Assembly: GCA_963920765.1 (NCBI GenBank) | Contig: OY987252.1 | Span: forward strand, 5,503,966-5,567,965 | Length of the DNA: 64,000 nucleotides | Source of the DNA: Ulota crispa | Lineage: Eukaryota > Streptophyta > Bryopsida > Orthotrichales > Orthotrichaceae | Direction: 5' to 3' | Part shown: one piece after another, positions 35,613 to 48,129 of the stretch | Layout: every line of letters begins with the position of its first letter | Position numbering within the stretch: position 1 is the first letter of the stretch | The notes under the pieces: model-generated | What the model was told of the DNA's origin: nothing | The model's database searches: none | The model's input: the letters and a program-made list of their open reading frames with translations, nothing else | Translations under genes and position numbers: made by a program

Positions 35613-35739
35613 TGTTTCTACCTATTTTTACCACCATCTCTTTGATTTTTTTCATGCTAGTGCATAATGCCCAAGACCCTCTTCTAGCCTTGGACGGTTT
35701 AGGGGACTGAAATTACTTCCATAGTCATTAGTGTGAATA

Positions 35740-37500
35740 GGGTAAATTACTGCAGTTGTAAAAAAGTTACAAATTAGTTGTTTTTGGGTAGGACACAACT
35801 GATTTACTACTACAAAACAACTATTATGTGACTGCTTCTAGTAGGGTTTGGAGATACGGTTTCTTTCTTAAGAATCTAGCATTTGCCTCATTTCTTTTAC
35901 TCTCATGTGTTATTAGATGTGATGCTATTACCCTTCATGATTATTATGTGAATACGTTATAATAGGGTAGTTGTGTTGTAGTTGAATCTCAATTGTTTGT
36001 AATTGACCTCACTCAATTTGTAGTTGTTCTTGTGGGTTTACTCTTTAGTTGTAGTACAGGTGCATTTTCAATGTACAGTTGTTTTTTTTGAGGATACAAC
36101 TACTTGACAACTGCAGTCAATTTATTTATGACAACAAGTAAGAGTTAAACTTTATTTGAATGTGCAATGTAAGTTGATACTTCAAAGTTCAAAAAATGAT
36201 TGGGGTTTGTGATTTGTACAAAGCAAAAAAATTCTCAAAATATCATTTTGTTGCATTGATATACAATGTTCCCAAAAGAATATTGTTAACTCTACTTTGA
36301 CCTCCTTCAATACAACAAGTATTTGCAGCAGTTCTTCCCAATCATCATTGGAGGCATCTCATTCACCCAATCTCCTCCAAACCTTAAATTTGAGTTCTTT
36401 ACCATGATCACTTGATTGCTTCTTCACAATTCTCAATAGGCACTTCCTCCTCCTTTTGCACACACAACAAGATTAGTAGAAGTGCTCTGTGTGGAAGAGC
36501 AATCCTCTTTTGATTTCTCTAGTCCACTATATTAATTTTGTCCCTCAAACATACCCTATGCGCTTTAAAAATGGGCAGCTCATAGACTTCCATGTTCTAT
36601 TTACATATAGAAAGAACCAACAATTACTAAATTTGTATTCAATTCAAACTTAGAGTGTTGTTGACTTTTATTTGTGGAGTACAACTGTAGTGTGATTATA
36701 AAACAACTCATACTTCACTACAATATGACCTGTCAAATATAACTAACTGCATAACAACTAACATACAACTACTATACAATTGACAAATATATGGCAATAG
36801 TATAAATAATTGTTATACAACTCAAGAAGTCAATTGTTCTTGAACTCTAGATATTTGAGACATCTTACTTGTCTTTATTATTTTTCCCTACTTTTAAGCA
36901 AATTTGCGTGGACAGTAGCAACATAATTTTGAATAGGTATGTCTCTCTTCTATGGTTCTTCTACTATATGTATTCTTTCTTTAGTGGAATCTGCGTGCTC
37001 ATTCTTGTTTGTGTCAAATGAAGGATCTAGATTCAATTTCTAGACTTGCAATCAATCTAGCAATTGCAAACCTTAAGCGCAATAAAGAAGGAGAGAACAT
37101 ACTTATAAATTACTCAAGGATGCAAGAGTTGTTGAGCTTGCTTCTAAATTTGTGTCATTGTAGGTCATAAGTGGGGAATTACAACCAAATTTGTTTTTTT
37201 CTTCATGTAGTTCATGTCATAGTCCTTGCTGCCATGCAGTAACTAAGAAATAAATGCTAATGTGTTGGACGACATCAATTGTATTTGAGTCATGTAGTTG
37301 TTTTCTAGTTGTTTTTAGTGATATTTCAATCCTTTTTGCTTGCCGCCATGCAATACCTAAGCAATAAATGCAGTAGTATTGCTAAACGGCGTCAATTGTA
37401 TTTTAGTGGGATAGTCGTTTTTCAATTGTTCTTGAGTGATGATTTTGTTGTTTTTTAGTTAGCTTGTAGTTGTATTACAGTTGTATTAGTCAATGCCCAA
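35740..37500. repeat. AACAACT/AGTTGT motif cluster, right part
   Basis: GTAGTTGT, AACAACT, TACAACT and similar words recur throughout, with no coding frame. The cluster matches 24330-25117 in motif, and the two parts are separated by the CACTA element. Confidence 0.5.
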
Positions 37501-37586
37501 ACCTTGATTTCTTCAAGGCAATTCAATCCATATCTCACTTTGCACTTGGCCCACAGGAGTTATGATATTTGGAAATCCATCGAGAG

Positions 37587-38270
37587 AGGTTGAATTGCAT
37601 CATTGAAGTTAGGTTGTCTGGTAATTAGCTTTGGTATTCATTTGTGGTGTCTATGAATGCTTAGAAGGGATTGATTTGCATCCTTGAACTTAGGTTATTT
37701 GGCATTGAGCTTTGTTGTTGCTTTTATGGTGTTTAGAGGTGTTTAGAAGGGCTGATTTTTGTAGTTGAAGTTAGATTGCTTGCCCTTGAGATTTGATGTT
37801 GGTTTTGGGGAGTTTAGAGGAGTATTGAAGGGTCAATTTCTTTCATTGAAGGTAAGTTGCTTGTCATTGATCTTTGATGTTGATATTAGGGTATTTAGAG
37901 GAGTGTAGAAAGGCTGATTTTTATACTAGATGTTAGGTTGTTTTGCATTGAGCTTTGTTGTTGCTTTTAGGGTGTTTAGAGGCATTTAGAAGTGCTGAGT
38001 TCTATAGTAGAGGTTAGGTTGTTTAACACTGACCTTTGTGGTTGTTTTTATGGTGTTTAAAGGTGTTTAGAAGAGCCAATTTGCTTCATTGAAGGTAAAT
38101 TGCTTGTCATTGATCTTTGATGTTGATATCAGGGTTTTTAGAAGAGTGTAGAAGGGCTGATTTTCCTATTAGAAGTTAGATTGTTTTGCATTGAGTTTTG
38201 TTGTTGCTTTTATGGTGTTTAGAAGCATGTAGAAGGGCTGATTTTTTGTAGTTGAAGTTAGTGTCGTAGC
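37587..38270. repeat. 81-bp minisatellite with 3-unit periodicity
   Basis: About eight diverged units contain TTTAGAGGTGTTTAGAAGGG, CTGATTTTTGTAGTTGAAG and GTTAGATTGCTTGCATTGAG. The spacing measured between two successive units (37746 and 37827) is 81 bases. A distinct variant, TGATCTTTGATGTTGATAT, recurs 243 bases apart (37867 and 38110), which equals three units and suggests higher-order amplification. Confidence 0.8.
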
Positions 38271-38279
38271 ACAAGAAAG

Positions 38280-39535
38280 TAGTTATCCTCTTACCAGTAT
38301 TAAAAGGACTTAAAATACCAAGATAATGACTTGTATATCTTTCCACAAGGATTTAGTTTGCAGATCCAAAAGATGAATGGAATAGGATATGAAAACCTTG
38401 CTTAGAAATTGCAAACATGCACCAGAACAAACACACACCAAAACAAACACACACAAAGAATAACCGGAATATCCAAAGGATTATCCTAAATCTTGCACCT
38501 CTTTTGGATCCGTTTGTAATACTTAACTATGAGCAGTAGAAGTTTAGCCTCTATATTAGAGGAATCCGCTATTTGGAATTGAGGAAGGCAACGTGAAATC
38601 CTACCCTTTGAGAGTTTAAAGTGAATGAAGGATCACTAAACAAAAGAATGACAAAGAAATACCAGGAAAATGAGAAGCACGTATTTTCCTCATAGCTACT
38701 TCGGAACTTAATCCAAACCAACAAGTCATCCAGGAAACCCCCACAATCCTAACTTACTACAACAACAGACCTGCCCATACCTAATTCCCTTTGCTGAATT
38801 GGTAACCGGATAACTAGCAGATTTCTATCCGTATGTTTACAATCACCCCTGATTGTAGTGGAACCTCTTCAGCCATCAACTAGCCTACTTCCGAATCGCT
38901 ATTCGGATTGCACCTAGCTTAAAGGTGGCTATTCTGCACAGCGGTATCCTGATTGTAAACTTGAACAAAAGCAATCCTCTAGTACACACAATTTTCCAAC
39001 CACCTCAATAATGCTACAGAAACCTGATCAGACATGATCTAGAGGCTATCTTTGCTTTCTTCTCACTCAATGTTTGGCTACCCACACAAAATAATGGTTT
39101 TAGCACTGCCGGCATATCCACATTGCACCAAGGAATCAACTCAACATTCAGAAGTGGAAATCCAGAACTTTGCTTTGCATAAAGAAATTCAAAAATACAA
39201 AATTGCCCAAGGCAACAATGGTACAGTCGCCCCTAATAACTAATTATTAGGAACATCAAAAAGTTCCCTAAAAATAAAGTTATCGATAAGAGAATGATAC
39301 GTTTCATTTCCTGATCCACAAAATGTGGGTTTGTCTTTCCAATGCAAAGTTCCTTCAAAGGGTCAATCTCAGATCCTAGAATACTAGATCTATGAACCCA
39401 AATGTAGCTAGACAGGAGGTAACAACCTACCTTCCTGTAAAACCTCCCCCCTTTTATTTCAAACTACCTACTACCACTCTAAAAATCCTAGGTGATAGCT
39501 AGTTGCCCTTCTTCTTCAAAGAAGGAGCAATGGTT
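38280..39535. other. Intergenic DNA, nothing recognised
   Basis: No coding motif was found in 1.25 kb. A CA-rich stretch (ACACACACCAAAACAAACAC) lies near 38425. Confidence 0.35.
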
Positions 39536-39539
39536 TGGC

Positions 39540-39870
39540 AGCACTCTTGCGTGCACGGTTGTCTAAATTGACGTGACGTTGGATTTTCACGTCCAGATGT
39601 CATGACGCATCCATCCTGATGTGTTTGGACGCGACAGGATCCATCCGCAATGCTGATGGGCAATCCAGGCCATGGATGAAGTTCGTCAACAAGACTGTTG
39701 ATTGATTGATGAGCCCGTCAATTGATTGATGAGACCGTTGGCTAGATGCTGAGTCCGTCAATTAGCCGCATTGTCCGTTGACTGAATGCACGGGCCGTCC
39801 AATGGACAAACGGTCCGTCGACTGGACAACTTGACTAGGTTTCTAGTCCATTGAGCAAGACTAGCCGTCC
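39540..39870. repeat. CCGTC motif cluster upstream of hAT gene
   Basis: CCGTCAATTGATTGATGAG, CCGTTGGCTAGATGCTGAGT, CCGTCAATTAG, CCGTTGACTG, GGGCCGTCCAATGGACAAAC and GGTCCGTCGACTGG follow one another at irregular spacing. The cluster is GC-richer than its neighbours. Similar clusters occur at 48130-48400 and 50530-51440. Confidence 0.65.
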
Positions 39871-40179
39871 ATGAAATTTTTAGGGTTTAGGGACCATAAA
39901 AAGGGTTTCCTCATATTGAAGGTCACTTTTCCTTATTCATCTTTGCTCCTACGACTTGGTTGGTTTACAACCATTGCACTAGAGGGAAGGCCAAGAAGAG
40001 TGTGTGTAGGGAGCACTTGTTATGAGAGCAACAATTGTTGTTTCTTCATCTCATTTCATTCAGAATACTAATCTTGCGTTCTTCTTTGCAGGGTTAGGTA
40101 GAAGAATAGGTAGTGGCAATGGGAGGGGAGAGGACTCAATGAGACCCATGGTACACGCAACAATCAGATGGGAAAAGTG

Positions 40180-43100
40180 CATGCAATTACTGCGGGAATT
40201 TCATAAGTTATTGAAAAGATTGCTTGCTTTTCCATTTGGGGTACAAGGGAAATAATAGCCTCCCTGGCGTAAAGCCATGCAACAAAGTTCCCGCAGTTGT
40301 GAATGCCATATTTTACAATTATGGAGGAAATGTACCTGTTGTCTTTTTGGGTGAAACTGAAAATAATGTGGAAATGACATTGCCGTCAACAATTCCTGCA
40401 AGTGCGGTATAAGGGGAGCAATGGCGTACTGCTTCAGTCTCAGCAAATGAAAGTGCGGAATTGTACAAGGGACAATGCTCCCAAGTATGTTTGTCAGAGG
40501 CGTCTGGCCCTAGTTTAGCCCCCAGTCAACCTTTGACACAATTATCTGTATAAGAAGGAATGAACTCCTCAAAGAAACAAATGCTAGACAAGAAATGTGC
40601 TAAGTTTTTTTATGAAGCTAATATACCATTCAATGTAGCAAAGCACCATGCTTTTGTAGATGTAGTGAGATCAACATCGGAGGCAAAAGTTTTGTACAAA
40701 CCTCCAGCTTACCATGCACTTTGTACAAAGCATTTGGAATCTACAAAGGACAAAGTGGTAGCAATGGTGCTAGGGAAGACGAGGGGACCAATCCATAAGT
40801 ATGGTGTGACAATATGTTTTGATGGATGGGACAATGTCTTGCATTGGCCATTGATCAATATCATGTTGGTATGTAAAAGCGGAGAGGTATTTCTTGGATT
40901 GGTAGATACCACAAGTGAAAGCAAAGATGCTACTTATGTGGCTAATTGTATGCTTGATTTCATCAAAGAGGTGGGGGGACAGAACATAGTATAGATTTGT
41001 ACAAACAACGCAAGGAGCATGCGTGCTGCCTCTGCTCAAATAATTGGACGGTTTCCACACATTTACTTTCAAGGTTGTGCAGCTCATGTGCTGGACCTAT
41101 TACGCGAGGATTGGGGAAAACAAGATTGGATTTCAGCATTGTGGAGAAAGTGAGGGTCATTGCAAATTACATTTATAGGCATCACATGCCGCTAGCAATC
41201 TTTCAGTGGCATTCTCCCAATCATATGTTGAAAAATCCAAATGAGACTTGCTTTGCAACAAAGTTCCTCATGATTGAGTGTTTGGTGGAGGTAAATGTAG
41301 TAATAATTTGATGGCTAGCTTTGCAAAACACAAGGATAAGCTAACACCAAATTTGTTCAGGGAAAGTCTAGAATAGTTAAAGTTATAAGATCTAAGGTCA
41401 AATATAAGGTAAATAATGTTCAATTAAAGAAATGTAAGGATAAGGTTATGACAAAGGTACATCTATTTAGGAATTAGGTAAATAGACTTGTGTTTGCCCT
41501 CTCTCATATGGGTTTCAATAACTAATAATTAGTCCATTAGTTAAATATGCAATCCCATGCAAATGCTATAATTCTATCAAAGAATTTAAAAAATGAGATT
41601 AAGGGAATTAACATGCATCAAACAAACACATGCAATAATCTTTGGCAATAGTCACAATTAGTAGCCAAATGGTCCGAGGCTATAGTCTTGTTATTGTGTG
41701 TTATCAACATCACAATGTTGCAATAGTTTGGTAGAAATTGTCTGTCAGTAACCATGCGTTAGTATTTTGTAATCAATAACCATACAAGAAAATTATATTA
41801 ATTTCTATCCTTAACCTTTTCTGCTTTTAGCACATCTATGGCCTAGCTCAGAAAGGATTCAGAAAAGAATTAATCATTTGCATGATTAAACAATCTGTGA
41901 TTTTCACATCATCATAAACATCATCATTCTATCATTCAGTCGATATATATACCATTCAGTCAATAGCCCGTTCAATTCTATCATGAAATACTAAATCTAT
42001 AAGCTAATGCTTCAGTTTCTATCACAGAAACTATCATGTATCAGTATATGTATAAACAACATCATCTGTCAACTGCCATATGCTTTCTCCTTGCAGTGTA
42101 TTTCAATAATCAGGAAATGGTACTTAGCTATAGTCTTTTGCTTCACTTTGTGGCTATAGTCTTTCTCCTTTACTCCAATATTCAATCATAAAAAGGCACA
42201 CGCAAAGTATCACTCTCAGATCATGGCCATCATCTCATTACTCAAGCATCACATCAATCAATTCATAGCCTTCCTCTCAAATTTAACCATCCGGGCTATA
42301 ACCTCACAACTTCAATTATAATCAAAACTATTTCTCTCAGAGGTATCTCACTTCTTTAATTATTTTATGCATTGAGTTTTACAATTAGGGTTATGTCAAT
42401 TGCCTTCAGCATTTTCTCTCTTTGGAAAACACTTACACGATCTTTGTTAATGAATCGGCAATAGTCTGGATACTTTTCTCAAGTATAATCTCCTTTGCTA
42501 ATTGCCTTGGCTATAATCAATTAAAAATTTCATCTTATTACAACAAGGAATACACTTTCAAATATGGTTTTACTATAGCTTTTCACTCTCAATCACTAAG
42601 ACACCGTCAACGGCAATAGTCTTAACTTCCACAATATGAACACACATTTCAGATCATAGCCTTTTCTTTCACAAGTAAAATTTCTATAACAACTCCGGCT
42701 ATGTTCTTCTTATTTCCACTCACTTAATGAGTTTGCAATCGGCTATTTCCCTAAGTTCCCAATCATTGAGTCACTCTTTCTCCGGTTATAGCCTCAATTT
42801 CTATAAACAAATGTTCAAACACGACCATTGCCTTAAGCTCTGCAAGTTGATCACCCTTGCTCTGACTATAGCCTGTTACATTCATTCATTGAGTTTCCAA
42901 TCAGCCAATGCCTCATATACAAATGAAAACATCTACTTTTGACTATTGCCTTACCTCTCTCAAGCTATAATCAAACAATTACAATCGGCTATAGTTTGGT
43001 ATGCTCACTTGCTGTATCTCAATCAGCCATTGCCTTCAATCAAAGTTCAAGTCAATCACATCAGTCATCAGCAAATGCATCAATCAATTCAAACATCAAT

Positions 43101-45325
43101 AAATTAGATCACTCAAATAACATTGGCTTTGCTTCACGCAAGCTAGATAAACAAACACAAATAGATTATTGCCTTCTACAATCAAAGCAGATTGGGCGCA
43201 TACATATTATATAGCATAAAATTAATACAAAGAAAACAAAGAAAAATGCTGCAAAGGAAGACATACTCTAATATCTGCTCCAAAGAAACATCAAGAAGTC
43301 CATAGCCTATATTCCAAAAGAAAAGATCCCTTCACATTTGTAACTAACTTTGGCTATGCAACTTCTAATCGTATATAGCCTACTATCCAATTGCTTCAAA
43401 AACCACATACACATTACACTACACTTCTAAATCCAAATGCATTTTAGAACCATTCACACTCAAAATTCAAATGCAAACATAAAATTCAAAAAGTAGTGTT
43501 TCTAGTAAGGAAAGCCGTGGAATCGACTATCCATGATCTGCAGTGGAATGAGTACATGAGGAAATTGACAACAGACAAAACACAAAAAAACGCGGACTCT
43601 ATTTGACAACATGTGCAATCAAATGCCTTTTGGAAGTCATGTTTGAACTTCGTGAGCATGATGGAACCTATCTTGGTTGCTCTTCGAGAGTTTGATGGCA
43701 AATGTCCATGTATAAGGAAGGCATGGCTTGTGATGAAGAACGTGGAGAAGACAGTTTTATCTTTCAAGGATCCACCGTTTTTGTTACCAGTTCATTATGC
43801 GGGTCGCGCCAAATACAAGTTTTACACAAGGTGGGATATGATGAGAATAGATCTACATTATGCAGGTGCTCTATTGAATCCCTTCTTATTTGATGAAGTC
43901 ACGCTAATGGACCACAATGAAGCAAAACAAGCCATATTGAGAGTATTGGGCAAAATGTTAGTTGGAGACCAAGCATTTGCCTCAACTTTGACTGAGTTCC
44001 AAGCTTTCCAAGAAGGGCAATGCCATTTTGGTGGACTCCCATGCGTTCACACTTTAAATTTTGTAGCCCATGAATGGTAGGATCTTCTTGGAGCAGGTGC
44101 CCGTACTCTTGCACCGATTGCCAAAAGGATCCTTGTGCAAGTGTGCTTTGCATCATCATGCAAAAGGAATTGGAGCATGTACTCCTTTGTTCACAACAAG
44201 GCTTGCAATAGATTGACATCAAAGCATGCAAAGTAGCTGGTTTACATTTATACAAATTCTAGGACTCTGAAGGAAAGGGCTGTAGCTGACCCAACGAGGT
44301 GGTATACCAAGAACATGATATTAGAAGACTCCATGACAAAAGAGTCTGATGGACTGGATTGTAGATCTATTCTCTCTAACCCCAACAATGACAACTCTGA
44401 TGAAGATGGAGATCCATTTTGTAGGGACAATGGGGTGCTTGAAAGAGGTACCGTAATTGACAAGTTTGTATTTGACTTTGATGAAGGGGATACTATTAGC
44501 AATGGCCACAAGGGACATCAACAAAGACCACCACATATTCCACATCTAGGGACTGTTGTACCAAGCGGGGGAAATATAAAGGAGGACAATGTGGTTGAAA
44601 ATTTGCCAAGTCTTGACACTCTTGACAAACAATTGGCCACTTTAGCATTACCAAGTGGTATTCAAGTTCAAAGAGAATGCAAACATGATGAAGTCGTACC
44701 ACTAGCATTGCCTACTAAAAATGCTCGTATAGAATGGCCCTCTTGTACCCCTGAGATGGATATGCCTCCTCCACATGAAGTCTCAATTGGAGTGCGGCAC
44801 AAGACGCCCATGTTGGACAATCCACCAATTCAAAATTTGTCAAGGCCGTCTTCTTCTGAAGTTCATCCTCCTGCACCAACTTTGTTGATAGGCACACGGT
44901 TGACTAATCTCTTCCCAACTCTAAATATGCCGGAGCATAGGACTTTAAACTGGGCTTCATCACATCCAGGTGTACGTCTAAACAATCAATTTAAGCGTCC
45001 TCATCAACAAGGTACTACTAGTGAACACGTAAGTAAAAGAGGACGGCAAAGGTTGCAAAGAGAACATGCAGCAGCCCAACCATTTGACTCTGTAGGGATG
45101 CTCAATACAGATGGGGTTATGGATGCAACTAGGCAAAGACCTATTTGGATAGTGTCCTCCATTGTTTGTCCTTCTCCTTTTACTAGCCTCATTTCCCTTC
45201 TTGATGCATCAAATCAAATCAACAGTGCTAGATCCAACAATTATGACAATTCCAAATTTGTTGGGGCTATGTTTGGTGACTCAAGCAAGGTTCTAGAAGA
45301 TAGTGATTATAGAGTGCCGCAATAA
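40180..45325 (+). pseudogene. hAT-superfamily transposase, decayed and interrupted
   Basis: The frame opens with a BED-type zinc finger (CNYCGN, then FHLGYKGNNSLPGVKPCNKV at about 40180-40285). It then has a central RNase-H-like DUF659 region: KFFYEANIPFNVAKHHAF, GPIHKYGVTICFDGWDNV, GEVFLGLVDTTSESKDATYV, ICTNNARSMRAA, FQGCAAHVLDLLREDWGK. A 2.2-kb insertion at 41291-43507 splits the gene between LVEV and RKAVEST. The frame continues with FDGKCPCIRKAWLVMKN, RWDMMRIDLHYAGALLNPFL and the hAT dimerisation region (AKRILVQVCFASSCKRNWSM; HNKACNRLTSK; LVYIYTNSRTL). It ends in an open acidic and proline-rich tail to the TAA at 45325. Stops near 40410, 40551, 40992, 44078 and 44234 and a frameshift near 41130 inactivate it. 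Terminal inverted repeats were not found. Confidence 0.85.
41291..43507. mobile_element. 2.2-kb CTATAG-rich insertion in hAT gene
   Basis: The hAT coding frame reads GTG GAG GTA up to 41293 and resumes GTA AGG AAA at 43505, so GTA is duplicated around the insert. Splicing it as an intron (GTAAAT...TTTCTAG) would create an immediate TAA stop, so an insertion fits better. The interior repeats GGCTATAGTCTT-like words (CTATAGCC, GCTATAATC, GGCAATAGTC) at irregular spacing, and encodes nothing recognisable. Confidence 0.6.
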
Positions 45326-45419
45326 ATTCCGATACCAGGAGTTGGCAACAATGAAACTCCTACTAAAGAAGGTAATGTAGTTATTTCTAGGCACAACTTT
45401 AGGCACGGAAATTGTTGAG

Positions 45420-46264
45420 TGATTCCATGTGGAAGAGAACAACGTCTTTATGTTCTCATGTGCAAGGGTTTAGATTGCTCAACCCTACATGCCAATTTTG
45501 GCATTAATTTGAAGGATCACTCTTGCTTCTTTGAGTTCTTTCACTCTCATCAGTCTCATCTCATCAACTGACAGAGGACGTGCATAATTTTTTTACACCC
45601 CTTTTGCATTATGTCCATGTGTTTTTATAGTAGTCCATAACAAAATCTCCTCCTTAAAATTTAAAACAAACATTACCTCTGAAATATGGGTTTATTAAAT
45701 ACTTATAGCAAAAAGTGTTGGAATGACTTGAAATTGTTACCACATCCTCCAATTAGGGTGTGTGACATATGCAAATTTTTTGGGGATCAAATTCAAACAT
45801 GGTTCATGGTGACCCTTTTGGGGGTCACTTATTCAAATACTTGCCAAAGGATGGGATATTGGGGGGATTATATAATACCTATTGCAAAAAGTGTTGGAAT
45901 GATCTGAAATTTGTACCACATCCTCCCATTTGGTTGTGCGACATGTGGGAATTTTTTGGGATAAAAATGAAACATGGTTCATGGTGACCCTTCTGGGAGT
46001 CACTTATTCAAATACTTTTGCCCTTTGAGGTACACTTTAGGGTTAGAATAAATTGATAACATCCCATAAAACCATTCATTACAAAAAGCCTATATATGGT
46101 CAGCAAAACAATTATTTATTTACATTAAAAAAAAAAGATAGAAAACATTACATTCATAAAAGAATGCAAGCATTGCTACACATATATTTCTCCACTATTA
46201 TAATGGACGCTAGTGCTAAGTGGTACAACCCAAAACTTGCACTGCTCATGTAATATGTTGATAA
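45420..46264. other. Spacer with 176-bp tandem repeat
   Basis: Between the hAT and kinase-like genes. Nearly two copies of a 176-bp unit lie at about 45690-46020. Each has AAAAAGTGTTGGAATGA, CCACATCCTCC, TGTG(C)GACAT, ATTTTTTGGG and ACATGGTTCATGGTGACCC. No gene was recognised. Confidence 0.7.
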
Positions 46265-47941
46265 CTAGCCTTCCTTCCTTGCTTCTTTGTCCTTTAATTC
46301 TTGTACATTTTGGGCTTCGCGGTAGGAACCCAGAGGTGGTGTCTAGTTTGTTGGAGCCCTACTAAGTCATTGCACAGCATGTGTCACTAAGCGTCGTTGC
46401 AGTGCATCCTCCTAACACAATTCCCCCAATATTGCCTGGAACATCATAAATGCAGTATTATCAGGAATCATCTCTTCATTTCCTTTCTCTTCCTTCCATA
46501 CCTTTGCTGCAATTTTTCCTACGGCATATCCATCTCTGTGTATACCTACCCATGGTGGCTTCACCACCCTAGTGGAAGATACAAAAGGCCTTGCCCCTCC
46601 AGTCAAGTACATCAATTCCGGTGCCACCCACCAATGTTTTTTTCTTGTTGCCTACAATTGTCCAAGGTCTTGTAATTGGTGCAACAAAGAGGTTGTTTCA
46701 TTCAAGCAACTGCCCATTCTCCAATTGCATAGCCTAATCCACACAGTTCTTCCATCATTGTTGGGAAAGTGCAGCATGATGTTATTCAGAGTGATGTTGT
46801 GTAGTACCAAAAAATGCTGCACTGCCTCAATGATGCAAATCAACGCCCACACAAGTTCAATATGATTTTGTCTGTATGCCATGATTTGTTTTGCTTCTTC
46901 CATCACTTGTAGAGTTGCGTGATATGCAAGCTCTCCAATTTCTTCATAATCTTTGTTCATGCAATCCAAATGAAACATGGCACCCAAGGTACCTCCATTC
47001 CACCACTATGAATAACATTCCATAGTTGTGTCATTCATAGCAAAGAATTTAATGACTCTTGGATGCTTGCATGGACAAACCAATGCCGTGATGGACAACT
47101 TCTCCCTAGCCTTCTTCAAATCATCAACACGCAAAAATGTCTTCCCTGCTAATTCCATTGTATCAAGAATATGTTTAGAATTTTGGAGGGTGACTCTATG
47201 CACCCTTCCATACCCCCTTTGTTTGCTGCTGCTTGATAAGGCCGTCACCACCACCCCTTGCTCAAGGAACACCACCCCTCTTGCTGCCCCTTGACCTATG
47301 GCCAAGTTTTGACTCTTTTGAAACCACGGAGCAAAGCAAACATTGCTTGACAAGAATCCACGGATTGCATTGTGCCACCAGTACACCTTCCTGTGCAGCA
47401 GCTTCAATGCTCTTTGCTTTGGCTCACCATCTTGCTTGAAGCCTTTTATGTTGTCGGCAACTTGGACCAGGTTGAAGATGCAAGTTTGCACTTGATCATC
47501 TAGCCAATTATGGAAGTTCACCTTCATGCGGTCCTCCAGCCACTTGTCTTCGTTCATCGCTGTCCAAAACAAGTGGTGGAGTGTTTTCTTAACGGTATCC
47601 ACTCCTTGCATTCCATGCAAGATGTATGCCGTATTCAGTTGCAAGATGGAGTATTGCTCAAAAAAATTCATTGCCACTTCTTGCAACATCCTTGTTGCAA
47701 TCTTCTTTGGGTACTCCTCAGGGTTTGTAGCTTTGTGCTTCTTTTGTTGCTTTTGCTTCTTCCCCTTTGAAGATTCCCTAGCATCCACAATATTGATCCC
47801 ATCTGGTCCTGCAAGAGCTGCCTCTGAAACACCATCTGTTGATTCTAGAGATATTTGCACAATTGGATCCCTAATGCCTATGAACCAGGCATCCACCTTG
47901 TCCTTTGAAAAGTCATGCCTCGCCATTGAAATATAAATCAA
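46265..47941 (-). pseudogene. Degenerate protein-kinase-like gene
   Basis: A single minus-strand frame of 559 codons runs from the ATG at 47941 (MIYISMARHDFSKDKVDAWF) to a TAG at 46265, with TAG stops at 47006, 46652 and 46412 and two more near the end. The N-terminal 240 codons match no domain I know and include a basic KGKKQKQQKKHK stretch. The second half has a protein-kinase layout: GYGRVHRVTL (G-loop position), ELAGKTF (Lys strand), CKHPRVIKFFAMN, SWWWNGGTLGAM (hinge after one stop), FLVLHNITLNNIMLHF (catalytic loop with HNI in place of HRD), IRLCNWRMGS (CNW in place of DFG), WWVAPELMY (APE motif) and DGYAVGKIAAKVW (helix F). The lost HRD and DFG motifs imply no catalysis. The first 311 codons are still open. 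A GGCCGTC-type cluster lies just upstream. Confidence 0.6.
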
Positions 47942-48129
47942 ATATACAGAACAAAGGATTTAGGGTTTAGAATTTGCAAAAGTTGCAAAACTCCCCTCCC
48001 CTCCATCATCCAAGCCCCTACCCAAGCACCCGTGCTCCCAAGCAAGGATTGAAGACAATCGAGGACAAGGAAGCACTGTCAGAGCAGGAGGGACTCGTGC
48101 AAATTAAACCAAAAGTGATGTATAAGTAG

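Noticed and set aside
37587..38270. CRISPR array
   Set aside because: The repeats are long, diverged and contiguous without unique spacers, and the DNA is eukaryotic.
41291..43507. Intron of the hAT gene
   Set aside because: A GTAAAT donor and CTAG acceptor would join to TAAGG and create a stop. The duplicated GTA and uninterrupted frame favour insertion.
44315..45325. Independent 336-codon gene
   Set aside because: It is in the same frame as the upstream hAT C-terminal domain and is best read as its tail; it has no start context or promoter of its own.
47028..47936. Plus-strand open frames with hydrophobic Phe/Leu runs
   Set aside because: They are antisense shadows of the kinase-like gene, whose minus-strand frame has coherent motifs.
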